Program-made: the position numbers and the translations under genes | Shown here: one piece after another, positions 1-8,356 of the stretch | How positions within the stretch are numbered: position 1 is the stretch's first letter | Layout of the letters: every line of letters starts with the position of its first letter | Notes under the pieces: generated by a model | The model's input: only the letters and a program-made list of their open reading frames with translations | Databases searched by the model: none | What the model was told of the DNA's origin: nothing | Assembly (NCBI RefSeq): GCF_001655055.1 | Contig: NZ_LXEW01000008.1 | Location: forward strand, 1 to 52,572 | DNA from: Providencia heimbachae ATCC 35613 | GTDB taxonomy: Bacteria; Pseudomonadota; Gammaproteobacteria; Enterobacterales; Enterobacteriaceae | Length of the DNA: 52,572 bases | Direction of reading: 5' to 3'

Positions 1-1
1 A

Positions 2-58
2 GCAGAGCAAGAAACGAAAAAAACAGCAACTGATTTAGTGTATGTAGCTAGTAACTAG
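2..58 (+). CDS. Possible C-terminal tail of an upstream gene (partial)
   Basis: An open frame enters from the left edge and stops at a TAG at 56-58, giving 18 residues ending in DLVYVASN. The other two + frames also stay open for the first 30 or so bases, so the frame choice is a guess. It rests on the spacing to the PAAR gene and on the T6SS context. If real, it is the end of the preceding T6SS-cluster gene. Too short to identify. Confidence 0.25.
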   Translation, partial: AEQETKKTATDLVYVASN

Positions 59-142
59 AAATTACCTTTATTTTTAAGGTGGCTAATACATCATTAATTT
101 GTCGCATTATAAATAATCAAGTCATTAATTTGAGGTGTTGTT

Positions 143-409
143 ATGCCAAAAAATATTATTTTATTAGGTGATAAGACGAGTCATGGCGGTACGGTTATTA
201 CCGCAACCTCCGATATTATTGTCAATGGTAAAAAAGCAGCCAAAGTTGGTGATACGGTGAGCTGCCCTAAAAAAGGACATGGAGTAAATAAAATTATACA
301 GGGAGCTTCTGACTTTACTTGCAAAGGTATTCCAATCGCCATAGAGGGTTGTAAAACTGAATGTGGTTGTACTTTAATTTCTTCTTCGTCTGATTTTGTA
401 ATGGAGTAA
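143..409 (+). CDS. PAAR-domain protein (T6SS spike tip)
   Basis: An 88-residue single-domain PAAR protein. The N-terminus reads LLGDKTSHGGTVI, followed by the glycine-rich beta-strand pattern of PAAR folds (VNGKKAAKVGDTVSCP, then IAIEGCKTECGC). Conserved Cys and His residues (SCPKKGH, CKTECGC) fit the metal-binding tip. PAAR proteins cap the VgrG spike and can carry effectors; this one has no C-terminal extension, so it is a bare tip and not a toxin. The ATG follows GAGGTG. It ends two bases before the next gene, so the two are likely cotranscribed with the tss genes downstream. The family call is secure; which VgrG it partners is outside the window. Confidence 0.9.
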   Translation: MPKNIILLGDKTSHGGTVITATSDIIVNGKKAAKVGDTVSCPKKGHGVNKIIQGASDFTCKGIPIAIEGCKTECGCTLISSSSDFVME

Positions 410-411
410 AA

Positions 412-1554
412 ATGGCTTGGCATAAAAAACCTTCCGGACAAATTGATAAACCAACTCCTCCGCCGTATTTAAAATGGCTATTATTTTTTTTAGCCGCAAT
501 GATAGTTTCAACTTATTTATTATTGACGTTGGAACAAAAAGAATTAAAAATAAATAAGCTTTTATCAATATTAATTATTATATCTCCAGTTATTTTGGTT
601 TTAATAACACTATCCACTAAACTATTTATATACATTAAAAATTACCGGCTATATGCTTTTCTTGAAAGGGAAAAACAATATATTGATAATCAATGGTGCC
701 TATGGGGAGAGCGTAGTGTTAGTGTACTTGATAGTTGTTTATTGCTACCTGAAAAAACAACACTCCCATATATACTTAACCATACACAATCACATGTATC
801 CAGCTACAACATAACACAAAAAATTGACTATCTGCCTAATCATCATGGTGCATGTTTTTATTTATTACGTTCCGTGAAAGACATTATTTTAACGCTTCCC
901 CCTTCATTACCCTTGCATATCACATATGTAACAGATAAAAGCAATGATGATATAGCTAAGAAATTTAGAGATTCTTGGGTTAACTTATTAAAAAATAAGC
1001 AGTACGCTAATATAAGTATTATCAGTGACTTTAGTTTTAATAACGTTGATAAAATCATATCAAAAAATGATGAAATTATTAATATTATTATATTTGAACA
1101 AAATGAGATAAAGAACATTCAGTCTGAGTTAATGGCTATTTTTATATTAACATCAGATGATGTCACGAAAAAATATCAATTATCAAAAAAAATTGATTTA
1201 AAAAGACCTATGTCTATTGATGCAAATGATGATATTAAAAATAGCATTAAAATTTTCGGTGAAGTACAAGTTGATTCTATCAATTCGGTATTTTTATTTT
1301 CGGCTGGAAAAATAAATGATCAGATACTAGCTGAGCTATACCAGTCGGATAATTGTTTTGGTTATTTATCGCCTCAGAATATGATTGATTTGGAGTTTTT
1401 CTCAGGTCCTACAGGGAAATATGCTCCCTGGTTTATCGCTGCTTTAGCTTCACAATATGTCGAACAAAAACGTAAACCCACCGTTATATTATCAACTGAA
1501 AACGATGTAACGTTCATAAGTACTATTACACCGGTCATGAAAAATGAAATTTAA
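412..1554 (+). CDS. T6SS-associated two-TM protein of unknown function
   Basis: A 380-residue protein I cannot assign to a named family. It has two hydrophobic segments near the N-terminus (about residues 21-40 and 47-70), then a large soluble region rich in Asn, Ile and Lys. The C-terminus (LFSAGKINDQI, CFGYLSPQNMIDLEFFSGPTGKYAPWFIAAL) is better conserved-looking. The double-TM start resembles the N-terminus of TssM, but nothing else does. It lies between PAAR and tssM and overlaps tssM by 11 bases, so translational coupling is likely. I infer an inner-membrane accessory part of the T6SS. Its base composition is markedly more AT-rich than tssA-tssG. Not an identified effector or immunity protein. 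Confidence 0.7.
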   Translation: MAWHKKPSGQIDKPTPPPYLKWLLFFLAAMIVSTYLLLTLEQKELKINKLLSILIIISPVILVLITLSTKLFIYIKNYRLYAFLEREKQYIDNQWCLWGERSVSVLDSCLLLPEKTTLPYILNHTQSHVSSYNITQKIDYLPNHHGACFYLLRSVKDIILTLPPSLPLHITYVTDKSNDDIAKKFRDSWVNLLKNKQYANISIISDFSFNNVDKIISKNDEIINIIIFEQNEIKNIQSELMAIFILTSDDVTKKYQLSKKIDLKRPMSIDANDDIKNSIKIFGEVQVDSINSVFLFSAGKINDQILAELYQSDNCFGYLSPQNMIDLEFFSGPTGKYAPWFIAALASQYVEQKRKPTVILSTENDVTFISTITPVMKNEI

Positions 1555-3739
1555 TACGTTTAAATTGCCCATACGCTTCACTTTATTAAGCCTATTTTGT
1601 TTAGTTGCATTTTATCTAATCTGGGAAAATGGTGAATTATTACATTTATATAATAATGAGCAAAAAATTTTGGCGATGGTTGCGCTAGCCTTTGCTGTCG
1701 TAATTTTGACTAAAATCTTTGATTATTTTACTCGTCCAAAACAGGCGAGTAATGAACCAGATAAAAAAGATTCTGTTCCGAAAAAAGAAAAACGTATTTC
1801 GGGTACGACAAGATCTGATCAAGCTTTACTCATAAAAGAAAACCTGAAATCCCAATACGGTACGTTCTGGCACAACAAAATTACCATCCAGCTTCTCCTT
1901 GGCTCTCACTCTGCGGTTGAAAAATTGGCCCCTAACCTCACCCAGGAGCTTTGGCAAGAAAGTAATGGCACCTTATTGATTTTTGGTGGTGATATTTCTG
2001 CATCGGTGGATGAGCAGCGGGTGCAAATGCTAAAACAACTGCGTCGCCGTCGACCTGTGGATGCAGTGATTTGGGTTAATGAAAATTCGATTTCACAGCA
2101 GCCCCTTGAAAGCACCCTCTCCTTTAATCATCTTAATACTGCAACATCCGATATCGCAGGACGCTATATCCATAATTTATTTAAAGCCTTGGGATGGAAA
2201 GCGCCCGTCTGGTTATGGAGCGTCAGCGATACTTCGGTGCTCAGCAGCAATGAAACCCCTTCGGTGTTGTGTTTAACCGAACCCGGTAGCGCCGCAGAAA
2301 AATTATCACCGACTTTGTTGAGTCTATTACCCATATTGACGCAGCAAGGTACATTAGCCTTATTACAACAGCCCAAACATACCTATTTGTTGACCTTGGC
2401 TCAGTATTTACGAACTGGGGGAAGTCAACAGCTTGCCACCCTATTAGCCCCCCTCGTCTCCGGTTTTCGTGCATTACCGTTTGCAGGCTTGGCCTTTAGT
2501 ACCGTGCCGGTGACCGCTGGCGTTCGGTTATTACCCCATAGTTGGCAGCCCGATAATCGCTGGCAAAGTTTGTTAACCGCACAATCTGAGTTGTCGGCAG
2601 CATTAAAACCCGCTGCGCTAGGCGTCAACACCAAACGTGTTCTGCAATATACCGCAGCAACGGCCATGACCCTTTGGGGAATTGGGATGGTGGTGTCTTA
2701 TCTTGCTAATCGACAATTAATTAACGATAGCCAGCAAAATGCCCTGATTGCATCAGACAGTAAGCTGACTGATGCGACACGACTTAAAGCACAGTATGAC
2801 TTTCAGCAAACATTAGGGCAGCTTAATCACCGTGAAGCAACCTATGTGCCGTTATGGATGCAGTTTGGGCTAAGTACCAATGAGGCTTTATTGACTCAGT
2901 TATGGCCTGTGTATAGCCAAACTATCCTGCCATTATTGCGCGATACCGTCCGCCAGCAACTGGAAGAACAACTCCAAAAATTTGCGCAACTTCCTCCGGA
3001 TAGCGATGAGCGCGCTGGCGCATCACAAAATACGTATCAGATATTAAAAGCCTATTTAATGATGAGCACACCTGAACGTATCGAACCTGAGTTTTTTGCC
3101 ACAACCGTATTAACGGCAATGCCAAAACATGAAGGGTTTATTGATGGCGAGTGGCAAACCTTAGGTAAAGAATTATTGCTGTTCTACGCGAATCAGTTGC
3201 CACAACACCCTGACTGGGTTATCCGCCCGAATAAATCACTCATCGCCAGCAGCCGTACCTTGCTTATCCGCCAAATTGGACAACGTAATGGCGAATCAGC
3301 GCTATATCAAAAGATCTTACTGCAAGCTAAACATAACTACGCCGATATGACATTGGATGAAATGGTAGCGGAAACCGATGCGAGCTTCTTATTTACCACG
3401 CAAGAGTTCATCCCCGGCATATTTACGCGCAAAGCATGGGAAGAATCGGTTGAACCTGCCATTAAACGTGCAACGGAAGAACGTCGCGAAGAAATAGACT
3501 GGGTATTAAGTGATAACCAGCACCAAATTGACAGTGACATTTCCCCCGAGCAACTGAAACAGCGTTTAACCGACCGCTATTTTGCTGATTTTGCCGGAAG
3601 CTGGCTTAACTTTATGAATAGCTTGCAATGGCGCCATACTGAGAATTTATCAGACACTATCGATCAGTTAACCTTAATGAGTGATATCAATGCAATCACC
3701 GGTGATTGCATTGATGAATACATTATCTTATCAAGGTAA
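1544..3739 (+). CDS. tssM: TssM (IcmF/VasK), N-terminal part, frameshifted
   Basis: The first part of the T6SS inner-membrane core protein TssM. Two TM helices lie near residues 10-28 and 43-60, and the third family TM (WGIGMVVSYLA) near 370-390, followed by the periplasmic region. The position of the Walker A motif found in many TssM cytoplasmic domains reads LLLGSHSAVEKL, so no P-loop is visible. The frame follows the family to about residue 717 (LTLMSDINA), then runs into unrelated residues (ITGDCIDEYIILSR) before a stop. The next ORF (3681-4892) carries the missing C-terminus in the +1 frame. Together they make about 1,115 residues, normal for TssM. The switch point lies in a perfect 30-bp palindrome. 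TssM bridges TssL and the TssJ lipoprotein, so loss should disable secretion. Confidence 0.9.
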   Translation: MKFNTFKLPIRFTLLSLFCLVAFYLIWENGELLHLYNNEQKILAMVALAFAVVILTKIFDYFTRPKQASNEPDKKDSVPKKEKRISGTTRSDQALLIKENLKSQYGTFWHNKITIQLLLGSHSAVEKLAPNLTQELWQESNGTLLIFGGDISASVDEQRVQMLKQLRRRRPVDAVIWVNENSISQQPLESTLSFNHLNTATSDIAGRYIHNLFKALGWKAPVWLWSVSDTSVLSSNETPSVLCLTEPGSAAEKLSPTLLSLLPILTQQGTLALLQQPKHTYLLTLAQYLRTGGSQQLATLLAPLVSGFRALPFAGLAFSTVPVTAGVRLLPHSWQPDNRWQSLLTAQSELSAALKPAALGVNTKRVLQYTAATAMTLWGIGMVVSYLANRQLINDSQQNALIASDSKLTDATRLKAQYDFQQTLGQLNHREATYVPLWMQFGLSTNEALLTQLWPVYSQTILPLLRDTVRQQLEEQLQKFAQLPPDSDERAGASQNTYQILKAYLMMSTPERIEPEFFATTVLTAMPKHEGFIDGEWQTLGKELLLFYANQLPQHPDWVIRPNKSLIASSRTLLIRQIGQRNGESALYQKILLQAKHNYADMTLDEMVAETDASFLFTTQEFIPGIFTRKAWEESVEPAIKRATEERREEIDWVLSDNQHQIDSDISPEQLKQRLTDRYFADFAGSWLNFMNSLQWRHTENLSDTIDQLTLMSDINAITGDCIDEYIILSR

Positions 3740-4892
3740 AACAGGCCGCCAGCAACAAAAGCTGTCAGATTCATTTATGAGCTCCGCCAAGGATTTACTT
3801 AACAAAGAGCAACAGCCGATTATCAGCCAAAAAGCGGAATATTCAGGCCCTCTAGAAGATGTTTTTGGACCCATATTAAACTTTACGGATCCCCAAGCAA
3901 CGAGTAACAATAGTGATAATTTAAGTCTACAAGCCTATCTGACTCGGGTAACGCGTGTTCGCTTGAAGTTGCAACAGGTGGTCAATGCCCCTGATCCTCA
4001 AGCCATGTCACAAGCGCTAGCGCAAAGTATTTTTGAGGGAAAAACAGTCGACCTATCTGAAACCCGAGATTATGGCAGTCTGATCGCGGCAAGTCTTGGA
4101 CAAGAATGGAACAGTTTTGGCGAGACATTGCTGGTTCAACCGATGACGCAAGCATGGCAACAACTGTTAATGCCGACCTCTCAAGGCATTAACAGTGAAT
4201 GGCAAAGTGCCATTGTCAATGATTGGAATACGGCCTTTGGCGGGCGTTACCCCCTAAAAAATACCCAGAGTGAAATCTCTCTGCCTTTAATGGCGCAATA
4301 TTTGCGACCGGATAATGGGCGAATTCAACGCTTTCTCGAAACACGTTTAAAAGGTGTTTTACGTAAAGAAGGCAATCACTGGGTGCCAAATAGTACGCAT
4401 TCACAAGGGTTAAGATTTAACCCAGAATTCCTAAAAGCTCTCGATACATTAAGTTACCTTGGTGATGTCGCCTTTGCCAATGGCGAAGCACGTTTGTATT
4501 TTGAAATGCGTCCGGGAACCGGAAAAAGCATCATGCAGACAACCTTAGTGATTGATAAGCAAACCCTCACCTATGATAACCAACAACCTCAATGGCAGCG
4601 ATTTGCTTGGCCTGCCGATACCATTGCATCTGGCGCATCATTAAGTTGGATGACCACCAGCACGGGTACCCGTTTATACGGTGATTATCGTGGCGTATGG
4701 GGCATTATTCGCTTACTAGAAACCGCCACGGTGACGCCTTATGCAGGAAGTACAAGCAGCTATTCCATTGACTGGAAAACGCTCGGCGGTCATTCACTGG
4801 CCTATACCCTACGCACTGAAATGGGTGATGGCCCATTAGCGTTATTGAAATTACGCGATTTTGTGTTACCTGAAAAAATCTTTTTAGATTAG
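3681..4892 (+). CDS. tssM: TssM, C-terminal part in shifted frame
   Basis: The C-terminal periplasmic domain of TssM, starting with QSPVIALMNTLSYQG, which continues the broken upstream frame, and ending with the beta-rich domain that binds TssJ (GARLYFEMRPGTGKS, YSIDWKTLGGHSLAYTLRTEMG). The formal GTG start at 3681 has no good ribosome site. Real expression would need ribosomal frameshifting or reinitiation, and without the N-terminal TMs the fragment would not reach the periplasm. It is best read as the second half of a disrupted tssM. Homology to TssM is clear; whether the break is real or an assembly error cannot be decided from this sequence alone. Confidence 0.85.
   Translation: MISMQSPVIALMNTLSYQGKTGRQQQKLSDSFMSSAKDLLNKEQQPIISQKAEYSGPLEDVFGPILNFTDPQATSNNSDNLSLQAYLTRVTRVRLKLQQVVNAPDPQAMSQALAQSIFEGKTVDLSETRDYGSLIAASLGQEWNSFGETLLVQPMTQAWQQLLMPTSQGINSEWQSAIVNDWNTAFGGRYPLKNTQSEISLPLMAQYLRPDNGRIQRFLETRLKGVLRKEGNHWVPNSTHSQGLRFNPEFLKALDTLSYLGDVAFANGEARLYFEMRPGTGKSIMQTTLVIDKQTLTYDNQQPQWQRFAWPADTIASGASLSWMTTSTGTRLYGDYRGVWGIIRLLETATVTPYAGSTSSYSIDWKTLGGHSLAYTLRTEMGDGPLALLKLRDFVLPEKIFLD
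3686..3715. repeat. Perfect 30-bp palindrome at the tssM frameshift
   Basis: The left arm ATCAATGCAATCACC (3686-3700) is the exact reverse complement of the right arm GGTGATTGCATTGAT (3701-3715), with no spacer. The right arm encodes the conserved-looking PVIALMN stretch of TssM; the left arm is where the reading frame changes. No palindrome is expected in this coding position. Confidence 0.95.
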
Positions 4893-4951
4893 TCATCCCT
4901 TTGTTATTTATTTTTCAATTCAATATTCGGCCGTAATAGGACTGACCTTTT

Positions 4952-6568
4952 ATGAATGTACTGAGCTCACTGCGTGCGACCTGTTTTCCTGACAATCCGG
5001 AAGCAGCTAAACAGCTAGCCGAGCAACAAATTATTTTATGGGAACGCTGGTTATTACCGATCACACCTGATCTCCCTGTTGGAGAGGATCCGGGTTATGA
5101 CGATGATTTCGAACGAATGCGTGAGGAAGTCAATAAACTCTCCGGTGCGGACACCGATTTAATTTGTTCACTCGCCGAAAAATTATTGACCACGGTATGC
5201 AAAGATGTGCGCATCGTGACCTACTATATTTGGGCGCGATTACATAAAGAAGGTGAAACTGGGTTTGCCGATGCGCTAGCCTTGTTAGTGGGGTTATTAA
5301 GTCGATACCATGAAAACTTACTCCCGACTCGCCCAAATAGCCGAAAAGCTGCTTTAGAGTGGCTTGCTGGTGCAAGAGTTCTCGGCAGTTTATCACTCTA
5401 TCCCGAGGTCGACAGAAACGAATTTTCACGAATTATTGCCTTACTCGGAGCCATCGCCGATGAATTTCAATCATGGCCAGAAGCTAGTCGACCTACATTG
5501 TCCCCATTGGTTCGCGCATTAGAAAAACGCCTTGCTCAGTCCGGTGGCGCAGACAGTCTCGTTCCACAAAACATTCGCACTTCTGATAATACGCGCATCG
5601 GCAATACGAATTCTTCCGCAGCGTCCAGTTCTTTAGCGCCAATACAATCCGGTCGTGAATTATTAGACCAAGCCAAAGTCCTTGCTGGTTACTTACGCAA
5701 TCAACCTAATGGCTGGCTTGCTGGACATCGATTAATGAAATCAGTCCGTTGGGATACCGTTCATCAATCTCCCCCACAGAATCAACAAGGCTGTACTCGG
5801 CTTACACCGCCGCGTTCAGAAGCAAAAGCACAACTTAAGCGCTTGTATTTACAGCAAAGCTGGGGGGAACTCACCGAACAAGCCGATAAACTGTTTGCTG
5901 AAGGGGTGAACCATTTTTGGTTGGATGTGCAGTGGTACCTTTATCAAGCTTTAAGCAAATCATCCGCACCATGGGATGGCTGGGCAAATGTGATTATTTC
6001 TGATTTAAAACAGCTTTTATTGCGTCTGCCGGGTTTGGAAACGCTTGCATGGGAAGATGGCACACCTTTTGCTGATGACGTCACCTTAAGTTGGATCAAA
6101 CAGCAAGTACTTGAAGATCAAAATAACCCATTGCATGGCATTCCATCACACCATTTACCACAGGCTGATGAAGATTCAGTGCTGGCGCTTGAGCAAGAAG
6201 CGCTAATTCAAGCCGACAGTGAAGGCATCGAAGCCGCATTGACTTGGTTAAGTCGTCACCCAGATATTCGGAGTCCAAGGCAGAAATGGCTGCTTAATTT
6301 AGTGATGGCGCGGGTCTCTGAACAATTTTCCCGCCATGATCTCGCATTAAACCTCTTACGTGAGCTTGATGGGCTCGCCGCACAGATGCCGTTATCCGAT
6401 TGGGAACCGCACTATATTTTTGAAATCAAAGCGCGCCAATTGCAATTACTACGAACTAAAACGCAACGTAATACCGCAGACAAACTGGGGTTGCAGCAGC
6501 AAATGGACGGTTTGTTAGCCGAATTAACCCGTCTTGACCCGGTTCGCGCTATCGTTTTGTACAGCTAA
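4952..6568 (+). CDS. tssA: TssA (ImpA_N/VasJ type)
   Basis: A 538-residue T6SS assembly protein. The N-terminal ImpA_N domain is recognisable in WERWLLPITPDLPVGEDPGYDDDFERMREEVNKL and the helical region after it. The C-terminal part is of VasJ type (ALTWLSRHPDIRSPRQKWLLNLVMARV, then SDWEPHYIFEIKARQLQLLR). TssA proteins recruit baseplate and membrane complex and steer tube/sheath polymerisation in the cytoplasm. The gene starts 59 bases after tssM with TAGGAC upstream of the ATG. The gene is intact, unlike tssM. VasJ versus other TssA subclasses is judged from the C-terminus only. Confidence 0.9.
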   Translation: MNVLSSLRATCFPDNPEAAKQLAEQQIILWERWLLPITPDLPVGEDPGYDDDFERMREEVNKLSGADTDLICSLAEKLLTTVCKDVRIVTYYIWARLHKEGETGFADALALLVGLLSRYHENLLPTRPNSRKAALEWLAGARVLGSLSLYPEVDRNEFSRIIALLGAIADEFQSWPEASRPTLSPLVRALEKRLAQSGGADSLVPQNIRTSDNTRIGNTNSSAASSSLAPIQSGRELLDQAKVLAGYLRNQPNGWLAGHRLMKSVRWDTVHQSPPQNQQGCTRLTPPRSEAKAQLKRLYLQQSWGELTEQADKLFAEGVNHFWLDVQWYLYQALSKSSAPWDGWANVIISDLKQLLLRLPGLETLAWEDGTPFADDVTLSWIKQQVLEDQNNPLHGIPSHHLPQADEDSVLALEQEALIQADSEGIEAALTWLSRHPDIRSPRQKWLLNLVMARVSEQFSRHDLALNLLRELDGLAAQMPLSDWEPHYIFEIKARQLQLLRTKTQRNTADKLGLQQQMDGLLAELTRLDPVRAIVLYS

Positions 6569-6592
6569 ATTTAAAATAAAGAGAGTGAATGA

Positions 6593-8356
6593 ATGGATGA
6601 TTTAACACTCCGCTACTTTGATGCGGAGATGCGCTACTTACGTGAAGCCGCAAAAGAATTTGCGCAAGCGCACCCTGATAGAGCTGCAATGCTCGATTTA
6701 GACAAAGCGGGGATCCCTGATCCCTTTGTCGAGCGTTTATTTGAAGGATTTGCCTTTTCGATGGGGCAACTTCGCCAAAAAATTGATGATGACCTACCCG
6801 AATTAACTGAAGGTTTAGTCAGTTTACTGTGGCCCCATTATCTGCAAACGATCCCCTCGTTATCGATTGTCGAATTATCGCCAGACATCGATAAAATGAA
6901 AATCACCGATAATTTACCTCAGCACTTTGAAATTTTATCTCGCCCAATTGGTCCGAAAAAAACCGTTTGCCGTTATCGGACTACCCGTGATTTGCCCTTA
7001 AACCCGTTTACGCTATCAAATGTGACACTAACAACCGAGCCAGATGGGCGTTCGCTGATCCGAATTAAATTTACGTGCAGTGAGATGATTGATTGGACAC
7101 AAACGCAGTTGAGTGATTTATCACTTTACTTAGCGGGTGATATTCCCACCACCAATGCCCTACATCTTGCATTAACAAAGCAAGTCTCTGCCACCTACTT
7201 AAAATTACCGGCAGCGCCTGACAGGATCCCCCTTCCACTCTATTTTTCGCCCGGGGGGTTCAGTGAAAATGACCAATTATGGCCCAAAAGTGACACCACA
7301 TTTAGCGGCTATCAATTGCTATTAGAGTATTTTTCATTTCGAGAAAAATTTCTCTTCGTCAATCTCAAAGGACTGGGAGATATTCACTTTCCTGAGCACA
7401 CTAACCAGTTTGAATTAGAGATTGTTTTAAACACGCTATGGGATAATGACCTTACGCTTAATAGTGATAACATCCGACTCCATTGTGTGCCGGTCATTAA
7501 CCTATTTAATGTGGAAGCTGACCCATTAACGGTGAATGGATTAGAAAGTGAATACTTATTACGTTCCCGTCGTATTCAAGATGGCCATACCGAAGTCTAT
7601 TCCGTTGATAATGTCCATGGCTCAAGGCGTGATGAAAAAGTTAATTATGTGCCCTTCACCAGCTTTCGTCATCGCGGCGGAATGTTACGCCGTAACGCAC
7701 CTGAAAACTATTACCATACTCGAGTGAAACGCGGCGTCACCGGCTTACACGATACTTGGCTTATTTTGGGTGGTGAAAGCCGCAATAACGGCGCCTCGTT
7801 GGAAAGTGAAACCCTTTCCCTTCAGTTGACTGGAACCAATGGGCAACTTCCTCGGAAAGCGTTGCAAAGTACCTTACTCGATAGAACCGAGCAAACCTTA
7901 CAAGTCCCCCTTAAAGTTCGCAATCTGTGTAAACCGACATTACCCACTTACCCTCCCGCAGAAGATCGCTTTCATTGGCGAGTTTTAAGCCATTTAGGTT
8001 CAAGCTTCCTGAATATGATGGATAACGCCGAGGTATTGCGGGGAACGCTAGCCCTTTATGATTGGCGGGATGATGATATGAACAGCCGCAAACTCGAGGC
8101 GATTATTCAGGTAGAACATCATTTAATTGAACGTTTCGAAAAAGGCTTCTTGCAACGTGGAATCGATATCGACGTGACCCTAGATAGTAACGGATTCAAC
8201 GGCGAGGGTGATATTCATTTATTTGGCGAAATGCTCAACCGCTTCTTTGGTTTATATACCGATGTTCACCTTTTTAACCAATTAACCCTCACGATATTAC
8301 CGACAGGAAAACAACTGCAATGGACAGAAAATCACAGTCCTCAGCTACCGCGGTAA
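6593..8356 (+). CDS. tssF: TssF baseplate protein (VasA/ImpG)
   Basis: A 587-residue T6SS baseplate subunit. The family N-terminus is plain: LTLRYFDAEMRYLREAAKEFAQAHPDRAAMLDL, with PFVERLFEGFAF and LPELTEGLVSLLWPHYLQTIPS following. The C-terminus (FGEMLNRFFGLYTDVHLFNQLTL) is also typical. TssF forms the wedge with TssG, TssE and TssK. It is preceded by AGAGAGTG and overlaps tssG by 37 bases, which suggests coupled synthesis of the two wedge partners. Full length and intact. Confidence 0.95.
   Translation: MDDLTLRYFDAEMRYLREAAKEFAQAHPDRAAMLDLDKAGIPDPFVERLFEGFAFSMGQLRQKIDDDLPELTEGLVSLLWPHYLQTIPSLSIVELSPDIDKMKITDNLPQHFEILSRPIGPKKTVCRYRTTRDLPLNPFTLSNVTLTTEPDGRSLIRIKFTCSEMIDWTQTQLSDLSLYLAGDIPTTNALHLALTKQVSATYLKLPAAPDRIPLPLYFSPGGFSENDQLWPKSDTTFSGYQLLLEYFSFREKFLFVNLKGLGDIHFPEHTNQFELEIVLNTLWDNDLTLNSDNIRLHCVPVINLFNVEADPLTVNGLESEYLLRSRRIQDGHTEVYSVDNVHGSRRDEKVNYVPFTSFRHRGGMLRRNAPENYYHTRVKRGVTGLHDTWLILGGESRNNGASLESETLSLQLTGTNGQLPRKALQSTLLDRTEQTLQVPLKVRNLCKPTLPTYPPAEDRFHWRVLSHLGSSFLNMMDNAEVLRGTLALYDWRDDDMNSRKLEAIIQVEHHLIERFEKGFLQRGIDIDVTLDSNGFNGEGDIHLFGEMLNRFFGLYTDVHLFNQLTLTILPTGKQLQWTENHSPQLPR

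Noticed and set aside
3681-3739. Programmed ribosomal frameshift in tssM
   Set aside because: No slippery heptamer is visible and TssM genes are normally a single frame; the palindrome explains the break better. Not fully excluded.
1544-4892. Two separate genes instead of one broken tssM
   Set aside because: The two ORFs together cover one TssM of normal length without missing or repeated sequence, and the second lacks a ribosome site and TM segments.
5130-5429. 99-codon - strand frame within tssA
   Set aside because: It runs antisense to the ImpA_N region of a clearly coding gene and shows no recognisable protein features.
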